Shown here: piece by piece, positions 15,715-24,214 of the stretch
Numbering within the stretch: the first letter of the stretch is position 1
Layout: each line of letters opens with the position of its first letter
NCBI GenBank assembly: GCA_047602305.1
Contig: JASGHO010000001.1
Location: 124,001 to 188,000 of the forward strand
From: Ancrocorticia sp047602305
Lineage (GTDB): Bacteria; Actinomycetota; Actinomycetes; Actinomycetales; Actinomycetaceae
Length of the DNA: 64,000 nt
Direction: 5' to 3'
The notes under the pieces: generated by a model
The model's input: the letters and a program-made list of their open reading frames with translations, nothing else
Told to the model about the DNA's origin: nothing
The model's database searches: none
Made by a program: the position numbers and the translations under genes

Positions 15715-16082
15715 CTTGCGATTGTGTGGCCGAGGACCAATATGTTGAGTTGGCTGCCGAGGTGTTTTCTCTTCTGTCCGACCCGACTCGTATCAGGATC
15801 ATCTTGGCTTTGCGTCAAGGCGAGATGTCGGTGAATGACTTGGCAGAGACGGTAGGAAAATCTCCTACGGCTGTGTCGCAACATTTGGCGAAGTTGCGGT
15901 GGGCGAAGGTTGTTCAGGCCCGCCAGGACGGCAATAGGGTTTTCTATAGCTTGATCGATGAGCACGCCCGGGAGTTGGTCACTCATGCGGTGTTCCAGGC
16001 CGAGCACGTTGTTGAATCCTTTCCACCTCACCACCGTTGGGCCGGGAGCAGTTCGGCAAATTCGACGGGAGCGGTTCAGTGA
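15696..16082 (+). CDS. ArsR/SmtB-family metal-responsive repressor
   Basis: This 128-residue protein has the winged helix-turn-helix of the ArsR/SmtB family, with the recognition region SVNDLAETVGKSPTAVSQHL at about residues 45-64. Candidate metal ligands are Cys8 and Cys10 (CDC) near the N-terminus, and D88, H90, H97, H104 and E107 in the last helix, where SmtB-type sensors bind zinc; HH at 112-113 follows. It should release the operator overlapping its own start codon when metal is bound, switching on the P-type ATPase encoded directly after it (4-nt overlap). Which metal is sensed cannot be told from sequence; Zn, Cd, Co or Ni are plausible. Confidence 0.9.
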   Translation: MREDTNTCDCVAEDQYVELAAEVFSLLSDPTRIRIILALRQGEMSVNDLAETVGKSPTAVSQHLAKLRWAKVVQARQDGNRVFYSLIDEHARELVTHAVFQAEHVVESFPPHHRWAGSSSANSTGAVQ

Positions 16083-17950
16083 GTGACGTAGATACTCGCG
16101 CCAAGGATGCGATCGTGGCGACAAGCGCACGCGGATTCTGGCAGAAGATCGACCGGGCCGATCTACTCAGGACTCTGTTTGTCGCTGGTTGCACAATAGT
16201 TGTGGCCTTGGGAGTGATGTGGCCGTCGCCGAGATTTCCAGTCATTGCGGTTGCTGGTCTTGTAGCTGGCTGCTGGCCGATTGTTGTGGAAGCACTTGAA
16301 GATGCTCGAGAGCGCCGGATGAGTATGGAACTGTCCATGCTCATTGCGATTGTTGCGGCGGCGGCAATCGGTGAATGGGTGACCGCCCTGCTGATTACAA
16401 CGTTTGTGCTCGCCGCTGAGATCCTCGAAGACTTGGCCATGGATCGCGGACGTGATGCGCTAACCGACCTTATGGCTTTTCTGCCCGAAACGGTACAGGT
16501 CCGCGAAGGTAGTGAGGTGGTCCTGCGTCCTCTCGCAGATGTTCGTCCGGGGCAGATTGTCGTAGTGGCACCCGGTGGACGAGTTCCCGTTGATGGATTT
16601 GTCGTGGTGGGTGAGTCCACGGTGGATCAGTCACGTATCACCGGTGAGTCCATGCCGGTTGATGTCAGGGGTGGTGATGAAGTATTTGCTGGCTCGATCA
16701 ACCAGAACGGTGCGGTTGAGATTCGGGCTGAGCGAGTCGGCTCCGATTCGTCGTATGGTCGGATTGTTGAAGCGGTACGAGAAGCTCAGGAATCGGAACC
16801 TCCAGTGCAACGGCTCGCTGACAGGCTTGCCTCCTGGCTCATCTACCTCGCGCTTATCGGTGCCGTTATTACGCTTGCGGTAACCAGAGATATCACTGCA
16901 ACCATTTCCGTGGTTGTTGTTGCCGGTGCCTGCGGCATTGTTGCTGGAACTCCCTTGGCGGTTCTCGCGGCCATTGCCCGTATTGCTCGCTCCGGCGCGT
17001 TTGTCAAAGACGGTGCCCATCTCGAAGTGCTCTCCACTGTCGATACGGTGGTCTTCGACAAGACTGGCACCCTGACAACAGGCACTCCTCGTGTTGTCGA
17101 GGTGCAAACAACTTCGGGAATGAGTCCAGATGGACTACTTATCCTGGTGGCGGCAGCTGAGGCGTATTCCGAGCATCCTTTGGGTCAAGCGATTGTTGCG
17201 CATGCCCGTGACCTTGATTTGCCGCTCAGTCCGGTTGAAGATTTCAGCTATCAACCTGGTTTGGGGGTAACCGCACAAGTGGCGGGGAAGAAGATCGCAG
17301 CGGGAAGCCGGGGTCTTGTGACTGATGCGCCCGCTGTTTTGGAGGATAGTAGAGAAACGACAGTTGTCTATGTTTCTGTCGACGGCGCCTACACAGGATT
17401 GATCCTGCTCGCGGATTCCGTGAGACCATCTGCTTCGGAAGCGATTGCCGAACTACACAGACTTGGCCTGCGAACGCAGATCCTCACTGGCGACCAGGAC
17501 GCCGCCGCGCAGGCTGTTGCTCAGCAGTTGGGCGTCTCAGAGGTCAAGGCAGGCCTGTTGCCGGATCAGAAGCTTTCGGTTATCGACGAGGAACGTTCCC
17601 GCGGACACAAACTCGCCATGGTTGGAGACGGTGTGAATGACGCACCAGCTCTGGCCTGCGCCGACGTCGGTATCGCCATGGGATCAGGCACCGAGATAGC
17701 CCGCGATAGTGCCGACGTGGAACTCATCAGCTCTGATCTTGGCGACCTCGCTCGGACGTTCAAGGTTGCACGGCGAGCGCGCCGTATCGTCATGTTCAAC
17801 TTCGTAGGAACCATCATCGTGGACCTTGTCGGAATCGTACTCGCTGCTATGGGATTCCTGAGCCCGATCCTCGCGGCTTTCATCCATGTGGGCAGCGAAA
17901 CTGCTTTTATCCTCAACTCGGCGCGCCTGATCCCCGGGCGTAAGGGTTAG
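16079..17950 (+). CDS. Heavy-metal-type P-type ATPase lacking CPx and HMA motifs
   Basis: This is a 623-residue membrane pump. Signature elements are TGES (188-191, actuator), the phosphorylated Asp327 in DKTGTLT, and GDGVND (516-521). The layout of the transmembrane segments matches P1B ATPases: a long hydrophobic N-terminal part, a pair near 250-300 and two C-terminal helices. Two features differ from classic CadA/ZntA/CopA: there is no N-terminal metal-binding domain (no GMxCxxC), and the membrane CPC motif is replaced by GACGIVAGTPL with a single Cys285. Related pumps with this variant exist in Firmicutes and Actinobacteria. The GTG start overlaps the repressor stop by 4 nt. Metal export is inferred from the ArsR partner; the metal is not known. 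Confidence 0.88.
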   Translation: MSDVDTRAKDAIVATSARGFWQKIDRADLLRTLFVAGCTIVVALGVMWPSPRFPVIAVAGLVAGCWPIVVEALEDARERRMSMELSMLIAIVAAAAIGEWVTALLITTFVLAAEILEDLAMDRGRDALTDLMAFLPETVQVREGSEVVLRPLADVRPGQIVVVAPGGRVPVDGFVVVGESTVDQSRITGESMPVDVRGGDEVFAGSINQNGAVEIRAERVGSDSSYGRIVEAVREAQESEPPVQRLADRLASWLIYLALIGAVITLAVTRDITATISVVVVAGACGIVAGTPLAVLAAIARIARSGAFVKDGAHLEVLSTVDTVVFDKTGTLTTGTPRVVEVQTTSGMSPDGLLILVAAAEAYSEHPLGQAIVAHARDLDLPLSPVEDFSYQPGLGVTAQVAGKKIAAGSRGLVTDAPAVLEDSRETTVVYVSVDGAYTGLILLADSVRPSASEAIAELHRLGLRTQILTGDQDAAAQAVAQQLGVSEVKAGLLPDQKLSVIDEERSRGHKLAMVGDGVNDAPALACADVGIAMGSGTEIARDSADVELISSDLGDLARTFKVARRARRIVMFNFVGTIIVDLVGIVLAAMGFLSPILAAFIHVGSETAFILNSARLIPGRKG

Positions 17951-17974
17951 GGGAGTGCATCTGGCCTTGAGAGC

Positions 17975-18060
17975 CCACAGTTCTGGCGATAAACCACGGA
18001 AATAGCCGAGTCGTAACCGTGGTTTATCGCGCGAACCGTGGTTTCTAAGAACGCGTTCTA
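17975..18060 (+). repeat. Palindromic intergenic repeat, copy B (86 bp)
   Basis: The long form of the family, differing from copy D at about four positions. The core hairpin GCGATAAACCACGG/CCGTGGTTTATCGC is a perfect 14-bp stem, and the copy ends in GAACGCGTTCTA. The following 18061-18325 holds no intact gene: a minus-strand frame ending at 18079 could be the tail of a lost gene, and a plus-strand hydrophobic stretch ends near 18309. Confidence 0.9.
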
Positions 18061-18325
18061 CGGGATGGGAGCCATTACTTAGGGCCGGAAGCCGGTGATT
18101 GCTGTCTTGATGATGCCCACCTTGATGGTGCCGGACAAGGTGTCACCTTCCACGCTGCCCGATAGCTTCGCCTTCACGTGGCCAATCGGGCATCGCTGGA
18201 GCGCGTAATGGACTGGCGGCCGTAGCCCTGCTACTGGTAGCTCTCGGCATCACTGGCTTTCTCGGGACACTCTTGGCGTGGCGGCCTGTGCTTCCCCGTA
18301 CGCCTTGATGGCGTCGCTCCGGGAT

Positions 18326-18799
18326 TCACTTCTTCGCTGCCACGTACTTCTCGATGAGCTCCCAGAAGTGGTCGTTGATGTGGCCGCGCACCACATCGAG
18401 ATGCTGGGCCCGGGTGTAGCTGGTTCCGGGGCGCCTGTAGGGGATCATCGTGATCGATTCATCGAAGATGTGAGCTTCGATGATGCGTTGTGCCCGGCGG
18501 GCTCGCCGCACGAGCTGATCCACTGTCTTGCCCTCCAGGCTGATAACGCCCTCGCGATTGACTTCGCGCAGTGTTCCTCGTGGTGGGTCAGGTGGTTTTC
18601 CTGCGGCGAGAAGCTCGAGATTACGAGCGAAGCTCTCATGCCAAGACACGATGTGCGCGAGAAGATCACGGGCATTCCAACGATGATTAACCATCACGCC
18701 GAGGTCTAGATCTGGCACGCGAAAAAGCCTGATGAACTGCTCTAGTTCATAGCGTTCGGCGCGGAGCAACAACTCAATCTCTTGCTGGTGGTCTCTCAT
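18326..18799 (-). CDS. ClbS/DfsB-like four-helix bundle protein
   Basis: This 157-residue protein resembles the ClbS/DfsB family, a DinB-like four-helix bundle. The conserved block NHRWNARDLLAHIVSWHESF lies at about 38-57, followed by NREG and, near the end, YTRAQHLDVVRGHINDHFWE with the third-helix His residues. ClbS of E. coli protects against colibactin by hydrolysing it; most other members have no known function and may bind a metal-activated thiol. It stands alone between repeat copies B and C. An overlapping minus-strand frame starting further upstream is produced by repeat C and is not the gene. Confidence 0.8.
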   Translation of the reverse strand: MRDHQQEIELLLRAERYELEQFIRLFRVPDLDLGVMVNHRWNARDLLAHIVSWHESFARNLELLAAGKPPDPPRGTLREVNREGVISLEGKTVDQLVRRARRAQRIIEAHIFDESITMIPYRRPGTSYTRAQHLDVVRGHINDHFWELIEKYVAAKK

Positions 18800-18873
18800 G
18801 TTCTGAGCCTACAGGTGTACATGGTGGTGACTGCCGTGTGCATGGTGCTCGAATATGACGTGCACTTGAGAGC

Positions 18874-18945
18874 CCACAGTTCTGGCGATAAACCACGGTT
18901 AACGCATGGGTGTAAGTGTGGTTTATCGCGCGAACCGTTGACTCT
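18874..18945 (+). repeat. Palindromic intergenic repeat, copy C (72 bp)
   Basis: The short form, same length and ends as copy A (CCACAGTTCTGG to GTTGACTCT). The stem is GCGATAAACCAC/GTGGTTTATCGC with a different loop. It lies between the ClbS-like gene and the DUF559-type gene. Confidence 0.9.
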
Positions 18946-19077
18946 TCAATATCATTCGATGCCTTGAGTTGGAGATCGTCAGCTGTTTTCCACAAGTCAG
19001 GTTCTGGGAACAGGTTGATATCACCCTCCGTGTGGTGGGCCTGTGGATTATTTCTGCATGGATGGAACGAATTCAGC

Positions 19078-20220
19078 ATGATTGCTCTCATGTTCATGAG
19101 TTCAGAGCCGTTGCACTGGCCGAAGGTGCTTTCCACAGCTTCAATGCCCAAGTCAGATTTCCAATCCCTGAAGAAGCAGGGCTGGTGGAGTCCGACTCGT
19201 GGCTTCCTCGTTGACCCTCCGAAGGGTGAAAAATATACGTGGCAGCAACAGTGCTATTTGGGTTACGTCCGCGCGCTGGTGCAGCAGCACCCAGGAGGGA
19301 TAGTTCTCGCCGGAACAACGGCGGCTATGTTGCTTGGTTACCCGGTTTGGCCTTCTCCTGTCGATATTGTGGCGTACAAGAATGGAGGACGATGTGAGGC
19401 GCGAGAGTTGCCCTCACATTCTTACTCGGCAAAGAAGGCGCGCTTTCGTCCGATGAATGGTCGTGCAATCACCCGTGCCATCGACCTTGGGCAGGGAGTG
19501 TATACGACGACTCACGAACAGACTGCTGTGGATGTTGCTCGTCTTGCTGCCAGTCAAACTGCGTTCATCATCGTCTGTTCTATTCTTGGACGTCTTGCGA
19601 CGTCTGGCGATATCTACCAGGATCGCACTGATCCAGAGTTTCTTGAACGGGAAGCTGCGGTGAGAGCCAGAATGATGGCAATTGCCGAGAGGCTTCCGAG
19701 TAGTGCTGGTCGGCAGCGAGCGATGCAAGTCATCTCGACTGCCAGCGGGCAAGTTGAAAGTGTGGCAGAAGCGAGGGTGCTATGGATCATCCGCGCCTAT
19801 GGTTTACCTTCACCAATCATGCAGCACCGATTCCTCGTGGATGGCAAGGAGTACTTTGGTGATTTTGTTTGGCCGGAGAGGAAGCTGATCGTTGAGTTTA
19901 ACGGTGAGGGCAAGTACAGGGATGATGAGAAGAATCGAAGGGTTGCTGATGAACGTGCAAGGGAATCCCAATTGCGTTCGGCAGGATATGAGGTTGTGAA
20001 TATTTCGTGGAAGCAGTTGCCAAATCATGAGTATATTGCCCGGTTGATTCACGGATTCTTGAACCGAGGTCCCTCAATGAGTCTTCCGACCCCGAACGCT
20101 CAACTCCACTTGATGCACGCTGAGAAGTCGCTTCGGCGGGATTTTGGCGCTTCGCGGACAGTGACTGCGAGATCATCAGGCACGAGAATCCACAGTTCTG
20201 GCGATAAACCACGGAAATAG
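19078..20220 (+). CDS. DUF559-type protein with AbiEi-like N-terminal region
   Basis: About 380 residues. The C-terminal third resembles DUF559/Vsr-like endonuclease-fold proteins: FGDFVWPERKLIVEFNGEGK carries the E/D...D..W...E pattern and is followed by RARESQLRSAGYEVVNISW. The N-terminal half (LKKQGWWSPTRGFLVDPP, then AGTTAAMLLGYPVW and TAVDVARLAAS) resembles actinobacterial AbiEi-antitoxin-like proteins that often carry this C-terminus. A role in phage defence or toxin-antitoxin biology is often proposed but unproven. No partner toxin is adjacent. The start is uncertain: ATGs at 19078, 19096 and 19147 are all possible. The last residues (HSSGDKPRK) and the stop are encoded by repeat copy D, so the original C-terminus may have been replaced. 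Confidence 0.65.
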   Translation: MIALMFMSSEPLHWPKVLSTASMPKSDFQSLKKQGWWSPTRGFLVDPPKGEKYTWQQQCYLGYVRALVQQHPGGIVLAGTTAAMLLGYPVWPSPVDIVAYKNGGRCEARELPSHSYSAKKARFRPMNGRAITRAIDLGQGVYTTTHEQTAVDVARLAASQTAFIIVCSILGRLATSGDIYQDRTDPEFLEREAAVRARMMAIAERLPSSAGRQRAMQVISTASGQVESVAEARVLWIIRAYGLPSPIMQHRFLVDGKEYFGDFVWPERKLIVEFNGEGKYRDDEKNRRVADERARESQLRSAGYEVVNISWKQLPNHEYIARLIHGFLNRGPSMSLPTPNAQLHLMHAEKSLRRDFGASRTVTARSSGTRIHSSGDKPRK

Positions 20221-20275
20221 CCGAGCCGTAACCGTGGTTTATCGCACGAACCGTGGTTTCTGTGAACGCGTTCTA
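20190..20275 (+). repeat. Palindromic intergenic repeat, copy D (86 bp)
   Basis: The long form, nearly identical to copy B, with a 14-bp stem and the same GAACGCGTTCTA end. It supplies the stop codon of the DUF559-type gene (20218-20220) and abuts a TetR gene fragment. Confidence 0.9.
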
Positions 20276-20280
20276 CAGGA

Positions 20281-20517
20281 CGTGCGCTCTATCATCCAGA
20301 GGGCATCGCCGCCGAACGCGTCCGGGCCCTCGCAGCCTCCGAGCAGTTTCTTCACGCCGCGAAGGCTGCTGGAGTGGTCAGGTCCGATGTGACGGTGCAG
20401 CAGTTCCACGTGGGTATCGCCACCATCACGCGACCCTTGCCCGATGTTGCGGTTCCCGATCTCGCCCAAGGTGACGAGTGGCTCATTGATGTCTACCTCC
20501 GAGGGCTGCGGCCGTAA
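20281..20517 (+). pseudogene. C-terminal fragment of a TetR-family regulator
   Basis: An open stretch without a start codon reads ALYHPEGIAAERVRALAASE, then QQFHVGIATITRPLPD, and ends in WLIDVYLRGLRP followed by TAA. This is the usual C-terminal helix pair of TetR/AcrR regulators. The DNA-binding domain is absent and repeat copy D begins directly upstream, so the gene has been cut off at the repeat. About 79 codons remain. No function is expected. Confidence 0.65.
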
Positions 20518-20583
20518 TTCTTCTCGTGCTTTGCACCTTTCCGAAGAGGCGGAGCTGAGGAGAGGGGGTTGCTTCTCACCGAT

Positions 20584-21030
20584 CTACATCGGTCGGAGCG
20601 ATTTCACGGTCTTCATTGGGAATCGAGAAGAGACGCGGTGGATGCCTGGAATGACGAGGACTTTGTCGGTAAGGAACTGTTCGTAAGAGGGCAGATCGGC
20701 CACTGCAATGCGAGCGAGGTAGTCCGGCGTGCCGAAGAGCCGGTGTAGTTCAAGTACTTCGTCAAAACCTGCCAGTGTCTCCTCGAAGGACTCGACGCTG
20801 TGTTTATCGAAGTGGGTGAGTTCGATGTCAAGAAGAACCTCGAAGCCTTGCCCGATTGCTTCGGGGGCAATGAGTGCGCGGTAGCCGACGATGACGCCGT
20901 CCGCCTCAAGTCTTTGTACTCGGCGCAAGCAGGGCCCCGGAGTGAGCCCTACTTTTTCTGCCAATGCCGTATTCGACATCCGGCCATGTTCCACCAGCTC
21001 ATCGATTATTGCTCTATCCAGGCTATCCAT
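20584..21030 (-). CDS. Lrp/AsnC-family transcriptional regulator
   Basis: This 148-residue protein starts with the Lrp signature LDRAIIDELVEHGRMSNTAL and has a helix-turn-helix at about 18-37 (ALAEKVGLTPGPCLRRVQRL). A RAM ligand-binding domain follows, including the expected FGTPDYLARIAVADLPSYE. Lrp proteins sense amino acids. It is divergent from azlC/azlD with 80 nt between, the common arrangement in which the Lrp regulator controls branched-chain amino-acid export. CTTGAT (21032-21037) and ATCAAG (21067-21072) in the shared region form an inverted pair that could be part of its binding site. Confidence 0.92.
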   Translation of the reverse strand: MDSLDRAIIDELVEHGRMSNTALAEKVGLTPGPCLRRVQRLEADGVIVGYRALIAPEAIGQGFEVLLDIELTHFDKHSVESFEETLAGFDEVLELHRLFGTPDYLARIAVADLPSYEQFLTDKVLVIPGIHRVSSRFPMKTVKSLRPM

Positions 21031-21110
21031 ACTTGATTATTGCACCCGAAAACGCTGAGGTCTTCGATCAAGCAACCATCTTTTACGGAAATATTGAGAT
21101 TATTGTGGTC

Positions 21111-21818
21111 ATGGTGAATGAGAGTGCTGTGTCTCGGTGGACGGAGATTGTGGCGGGCTTTCGGGCGTCGCTGGCTGCCGGATTGGGAATGTTTCCGTTG
21201 GGGATTGCCTACGGCCTTCTTGTCATGCAAGCGGGTTTGCCGTGGTGGGTTGCCCCTGCGTTGTCCGTCGCGGCGTTTGCTGGTTCATTGGAGTTGCTGT
21301 TGATCGGAATGATGGTGGCTATGACCCCACTGGCGACAATTGCGCTCACCACTTTCCTCGTCAATTTTCGTCACGTTTTCTATGCCTTCACGTTTCCTCT
21401 TCATGTGGTCCGTCATCCCTTGGCCCGCGGGTATTCGGTTTATGCGCTGATCGATGAGGCATTCGCAGTGACTGCCGCGAGGCCGGATGGCTGGACATCG
21501 TGGCGTTTGCTCTCATTGCAGATTGCGTTTCAGATCTACTGGGTGATGGGTGGCCTGACGGGTGTATTCATCGGATCCGTGCTACCCATGCAGATCGCAG
21601 GGCTTGACTTCGCACTCTGCGCACTCTTTGTGACGCTCACTCTCGATGCGTGTCGGACGCAGCAGCAAATTCCATCTCTGTTGCTGGCCGGGGCAAGTTT
21701 TTCGTTTGCGCTGATCGTGACTCCAGATGCGTCCTTGTTTACTGGGCTATTGGTGTTCGTCGGTTCCTTAATTGTGCGTTTCTCGCTGAGCCGCCGCAAG
21801 GAGTCAGACCATGCCTGA
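21111..21818 (+). CDS. azlC: AzlC-family branched-chain amino-acid exporter, large subunit
   Basis: This 235-residue membrane protein has the AzlC pattern: GFRASLAAGLGMFPLGIAYG near the N-terminus, SLELLLIGMM, then FLVNFRHVFYAFTFP, the most conserved block of the family, with further helices to the C-terminus. With AzlD it exports branched-chain amino acids and related compounds. The ATG at 21111 was chosen because the family alignment begins a few residues later; upstream sequence in the same frame is only the divergent promoter region. It overlaps azlD by 8 nt and is likely controlled by the divergent Lrp regulator. Confidence 0.92.
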   Translation: MVNESAVSRWTEIVAGFRASLAAGLGMFPLGIAYGLLVMQAGLPWWVAPALSVAAFAGSLELLLIGMMVAMTPLATIALTTFLVNFRHVFYAFTFPLHVVRHPLARGYSVYALIDEAFAVTAARPDGWTSWRLLSLQIAFQIYWVMGGLTGVFIGSVLPMQIAGLDFALCALFVTLTLDACRTQQQIPSLLLAGASFSFALIVTPDASLFTGLLVFVGSLIVRFSLSRRKESDHA

Positions 21819-22146
21819 GACCGGATATATTGCAGCGGTGCTCGCCGTCGCCTTCGTGATCACTTTGGCTTTGCGTGCGGTCCCGTTCCTTCTCCTCAAG
21901 CCGCTTGAAGAATCCAGGTTTGTCAAGAAGATGGCGTCGTGGATGCCCGCGGGCATCCTTTTCATTCTCGCCGCAAGTACTTTTCTTACATCGGCCGACG
22001 ACGGCGACAATCACCTGCTGTACGCCCTTCTTGCGGTTCTCGTGACGGCTGGGGTTCATCTTTTGGCTGGCCGCCGCACTCTCCTCAGCGTCGGCGCCGG
22101 GACGTTGACATACGTTGTGCTGATCAACTCTCTCACCTATGCGTGA
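21811..22146 (+). CDS. azlD: AzlD-family branched-chain amino-acid exporter, small subunit
   Basis: This 111-residue protein has four predicted membrane segments and the AzlD-type motif TLALRAVPFLLLKPLE near the N-terminus, followed by WMPAGILFILAASTF. It is the small partner of AzlC; the reading frame overlaps the end of azlC. The remaining 190 nt before the next gene contain a possible -10 box TATGAT (22294-22299) for the sodium-symporter gene. Confidence 0.92.
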   Translation: MPETGYIAAVLAVAFVITLALRAVPFLLLKPLEESRFVKKMASWMPAGILFILAASTFLTSADDGDNHLLYALLAVLVTAGVHLLAGRRTLLSVGAGTLTYVVLINSLTYA

Positions 22147-22335
22147 CCGTGAAGGAGCGCATATTGCCACGAGGTACTTCCGCTACGAACACCTTGGCTT
22201 CTGACGCTTGGTAGCCAGCGATGTATCGAGGCCCGTTAGCCACCAGCATGTGGTCGACCGGTCCAGCCAATAGGAATTGGTACGGAACTTGGCTATGATA
22301 TTCCGGACCTCTGTAGGGATCTGGGAAGGGCGAGT

Positions 22336-23940
22336 ATGGCAGGCACGACTGGGACGTCGAGTGTCCCACGCGAGAGCTGGGGTACGCGCGGTGCGTTTAT
22401 CGTTGCTGCGATATCGTCAGCGATCGGGCTGGGCAATATTTGGCGTTTCCCCGGGGTGGCGTACGAGAACGGCGGTGGAGCGTTCTTGTTGCCTTATCTC
22501 ATTGCGTTGTTCTCGGCGGGCTTGCCAATCCTGTTCCTCGATTACGCGATCGGGCACCGCTACCGTGCGTCCGCTCCTCTGGCGTTCCGGCGCATCGACA
22601 GGAGATTCGAACCTCTCGGCTGGTGGCAGGTCGGGGTGTGTTTCGTGATCGCCACCTACTACGCGGTGGTCATCGCGTGGGCTATTGCCTACACCTTCTA
22701 CGCCACTACGCAGGCGTGGGGCGACGACGCCATCGGATTCTTCGTCAACAATCACGTGCAGTCGGCCGAGGCCGATGCGGGATTCACGATGCAGTTCGCC
22801 TCCTCCGTCCTCTTCCCGCTAATTGCGCTGTGGGCCCTTGCTATTTTCGTGCTGGCGTTGGGAGTGCGCCGCGGGCTCGACAAGGTCAACAAGATTACCT
22901 TGCCGATGCTGGTGATCACCTTCATCGGGATCGTTGTGTATGCCTTGACGCTGCCCGGTGCCATCGACGGCTTCAACGCGTTCTTCACTCCGGATTGGGC
23001 GGCCCTCGCGAATCCGACGGTGTGGATTGCCGCGTTCGGGCACATCTTCTTCTCGTTCTCGGTGGCCTTCGGCATCATGCTGACCTATTCCTCGTATCTT
23101 CGCCGCAAGAGCGACCTGACCGGGTCGGGGCTTGTGGTTGCCTTCGCGAACACCGGATTTGAGTTGCTTGCCGGTATCGGTGTGTTCGCGACGCTGGGCT
23201 TCCTGGCCTCCGTCCAGAACACCACGATCGATGGGCTTGAACAGATCAGCGGTGTGGCGCTTGCGTTCATGACCTATCCGACCCTCCTCAGTGAGATGCC
23301 TGGCGGTCTCGCGGTAGGCGTGGCGTTCTTCCTGTGTCTCACGCTCGCCGGATTCTCCTCGTTGCTGTCGATCCTCCAGGTTGTCTCGGCCGCGTTCCAA
23401 GACAAGTTCGGGATGTCGCATCGCCGTGCCGGAGTGTTCACGGGCATCGCGACGGCGATCCCGTCCATTCTGCTGTTCGCCACCACGAGTGGTCTCAACA
23501 CTCTCGACATTGTGGACGCGTTCATCAACAACATTGGTGTGGTGGCATCGGCGGTTCTCACCTTGGTACTCGTGGTTCTGATCGGGCGCAAGGTGCCGGA
23601 GTTTGCCAAGCACCTCAACGCCGTCTCATCGTTCAAGGTTGGCCGGGTGTGGCAGGCGATGCTGGTGGTCCTGACCCCGATCGTCCTTGTTGTCATTCTC
23701 GTCACCGGCGCGTTTGACTACATCACCAACGGGTACGGTTCATTCCCGTGGTGGTATGTAGTCATGGCTGGATGGGGCATGCTGGCACTGCTGCTCGTGG
23801 CCAGCTTCTCCTTGAGTTACGGCAGATACGGCCGAATCGACGCCGACACCGCAGTTCCTGCTGATACCGACGCACTTGCCCGCGAGGTTGAAGCCGACCT
23901 GCGCCGTATCCGCGCCGAGGCAGAAAGGGGTAAGAAATGA
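22336..23940 (+). CDS. NSS-family sodium-dependent amino-acid transporter (MetP-like)
   Basis: This 534-residue transporter of the SNF/NSS (LeuT fold) family shows the sodium-site signature SAIGLGNIWRFPGVAYENGG at about 29-48 and the helix-6 region of the family. About eleven or twelve membrane segments are visible. It is followed, with a 4-nt overlap, by a 44-residue MetS-type small subunit, the pairing described for MetPS of Corynebacterium glutamicum, which imports methionine and alanine with Na+. Substrate assignment by this pairing is reasonable but not proven. The ribosome site GGAAGGGCG precedes the ATG. Confidence 0.9.
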   Translation: MAGTTGTSSVPRESWGTRGAFIVAAISSAIGLGNIWRFPGVAYENGGGAFLLPYLIALFSAGLPILFLDYAIGHRYRASAPLAFRRIDRRFEPLGWWQVGVCFVIATYYAVVIAWAIAYTFYATTQAWGDDAIGFFVNNHVQSAEADAGFTMQFASSVLFPLIALWALAIFVLALGVRRGLDKVNKITLPMLVITFIGIVVYALTLPGAIDGFNAFFTPDWAALANPTVWIAAFGHIFFSFSVAFGIMLTYSSYLRRKSDLTGSGLVVAFANTGFELLAGIGVFATLGFLASVQNTTIDGLEQISGVALAFMTYPTLLSEMPGGLAVGVAFFLCLTLAGFSSLLSILQVVSAAFQDKFGMSHRRAGVFTGIATAIPSILLFATTSGLNTLDIVDAFINNIGVVASAVLTLVLVVLIGRKVPEFAKHLNAVSSFKVGRVWQAMLVVLTPIVLVVILVTGAFDYITNGYGSFPWWYVVMAGWGMLALLLVASFSLSYGRYGRIDADTAVPADTDALAREVEADLRRIRAEAERGKK

Positions 23941-24071
23941 CACCCGTAGCAATCGTTATGTTTGCTATCTCCGCCGGGTTGCTTTGGGGAGGGCTTGTGT
24001 GGAGCCTGTTGCGCCTGCGCAAGCACCCGGATATTCCCGACGACGACGTCCCCTCGCCAACGAAGAGGTAA
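23937..24071 (+). CDS. metS: MetS-family NSS transporter small subunit
   Basis: This 44-residue protein consists of one membrane helix (VAIVMFAISAGLLWGGLVWS) followed by LLRLRKHPDIPDDD, the typical sequence of MetS-family subunits. The ATG overlaps the stop of the transporter gene. In C. glutamicum the homologue is needed for methionine/alanine uptake by its partner. It is easily missed because of its length. Confidence 0.88.
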   Translation: MTPVAIVMFAISAGLLWGGLVWSLLRLRKHPDIPDDDVPSPTKR

Positions 24072-24214
24072 CCGTTCCTGGGATAGTCGACCCCATTTGA
24101 GGGTGCCCGATGGGTTACCTGTTTGACGATCTGTTACCTGTCCGGGACAGGGCGTGCATTGCTGGTACTCTCTCAGCCGAGCGTCGCACCAACTTAGTCC
24201 AACGCCGCTCCGAC

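Noticed and set aside
18200..18309. Plus-strand hydrophobic reading as a small membrane protein
   Set aside because: There is no start codon or ribosome site and the frame overlaps a minus-strand remnant; noted only as possible debris.
11823..20212. Similar minus-strand peptides containing VYRQNCG at three places
   Set aside because: They are readings of the palindromic repeat copies A, C and D. No ribosome sites or conserved context; a repeat in one frame is not a protein family.
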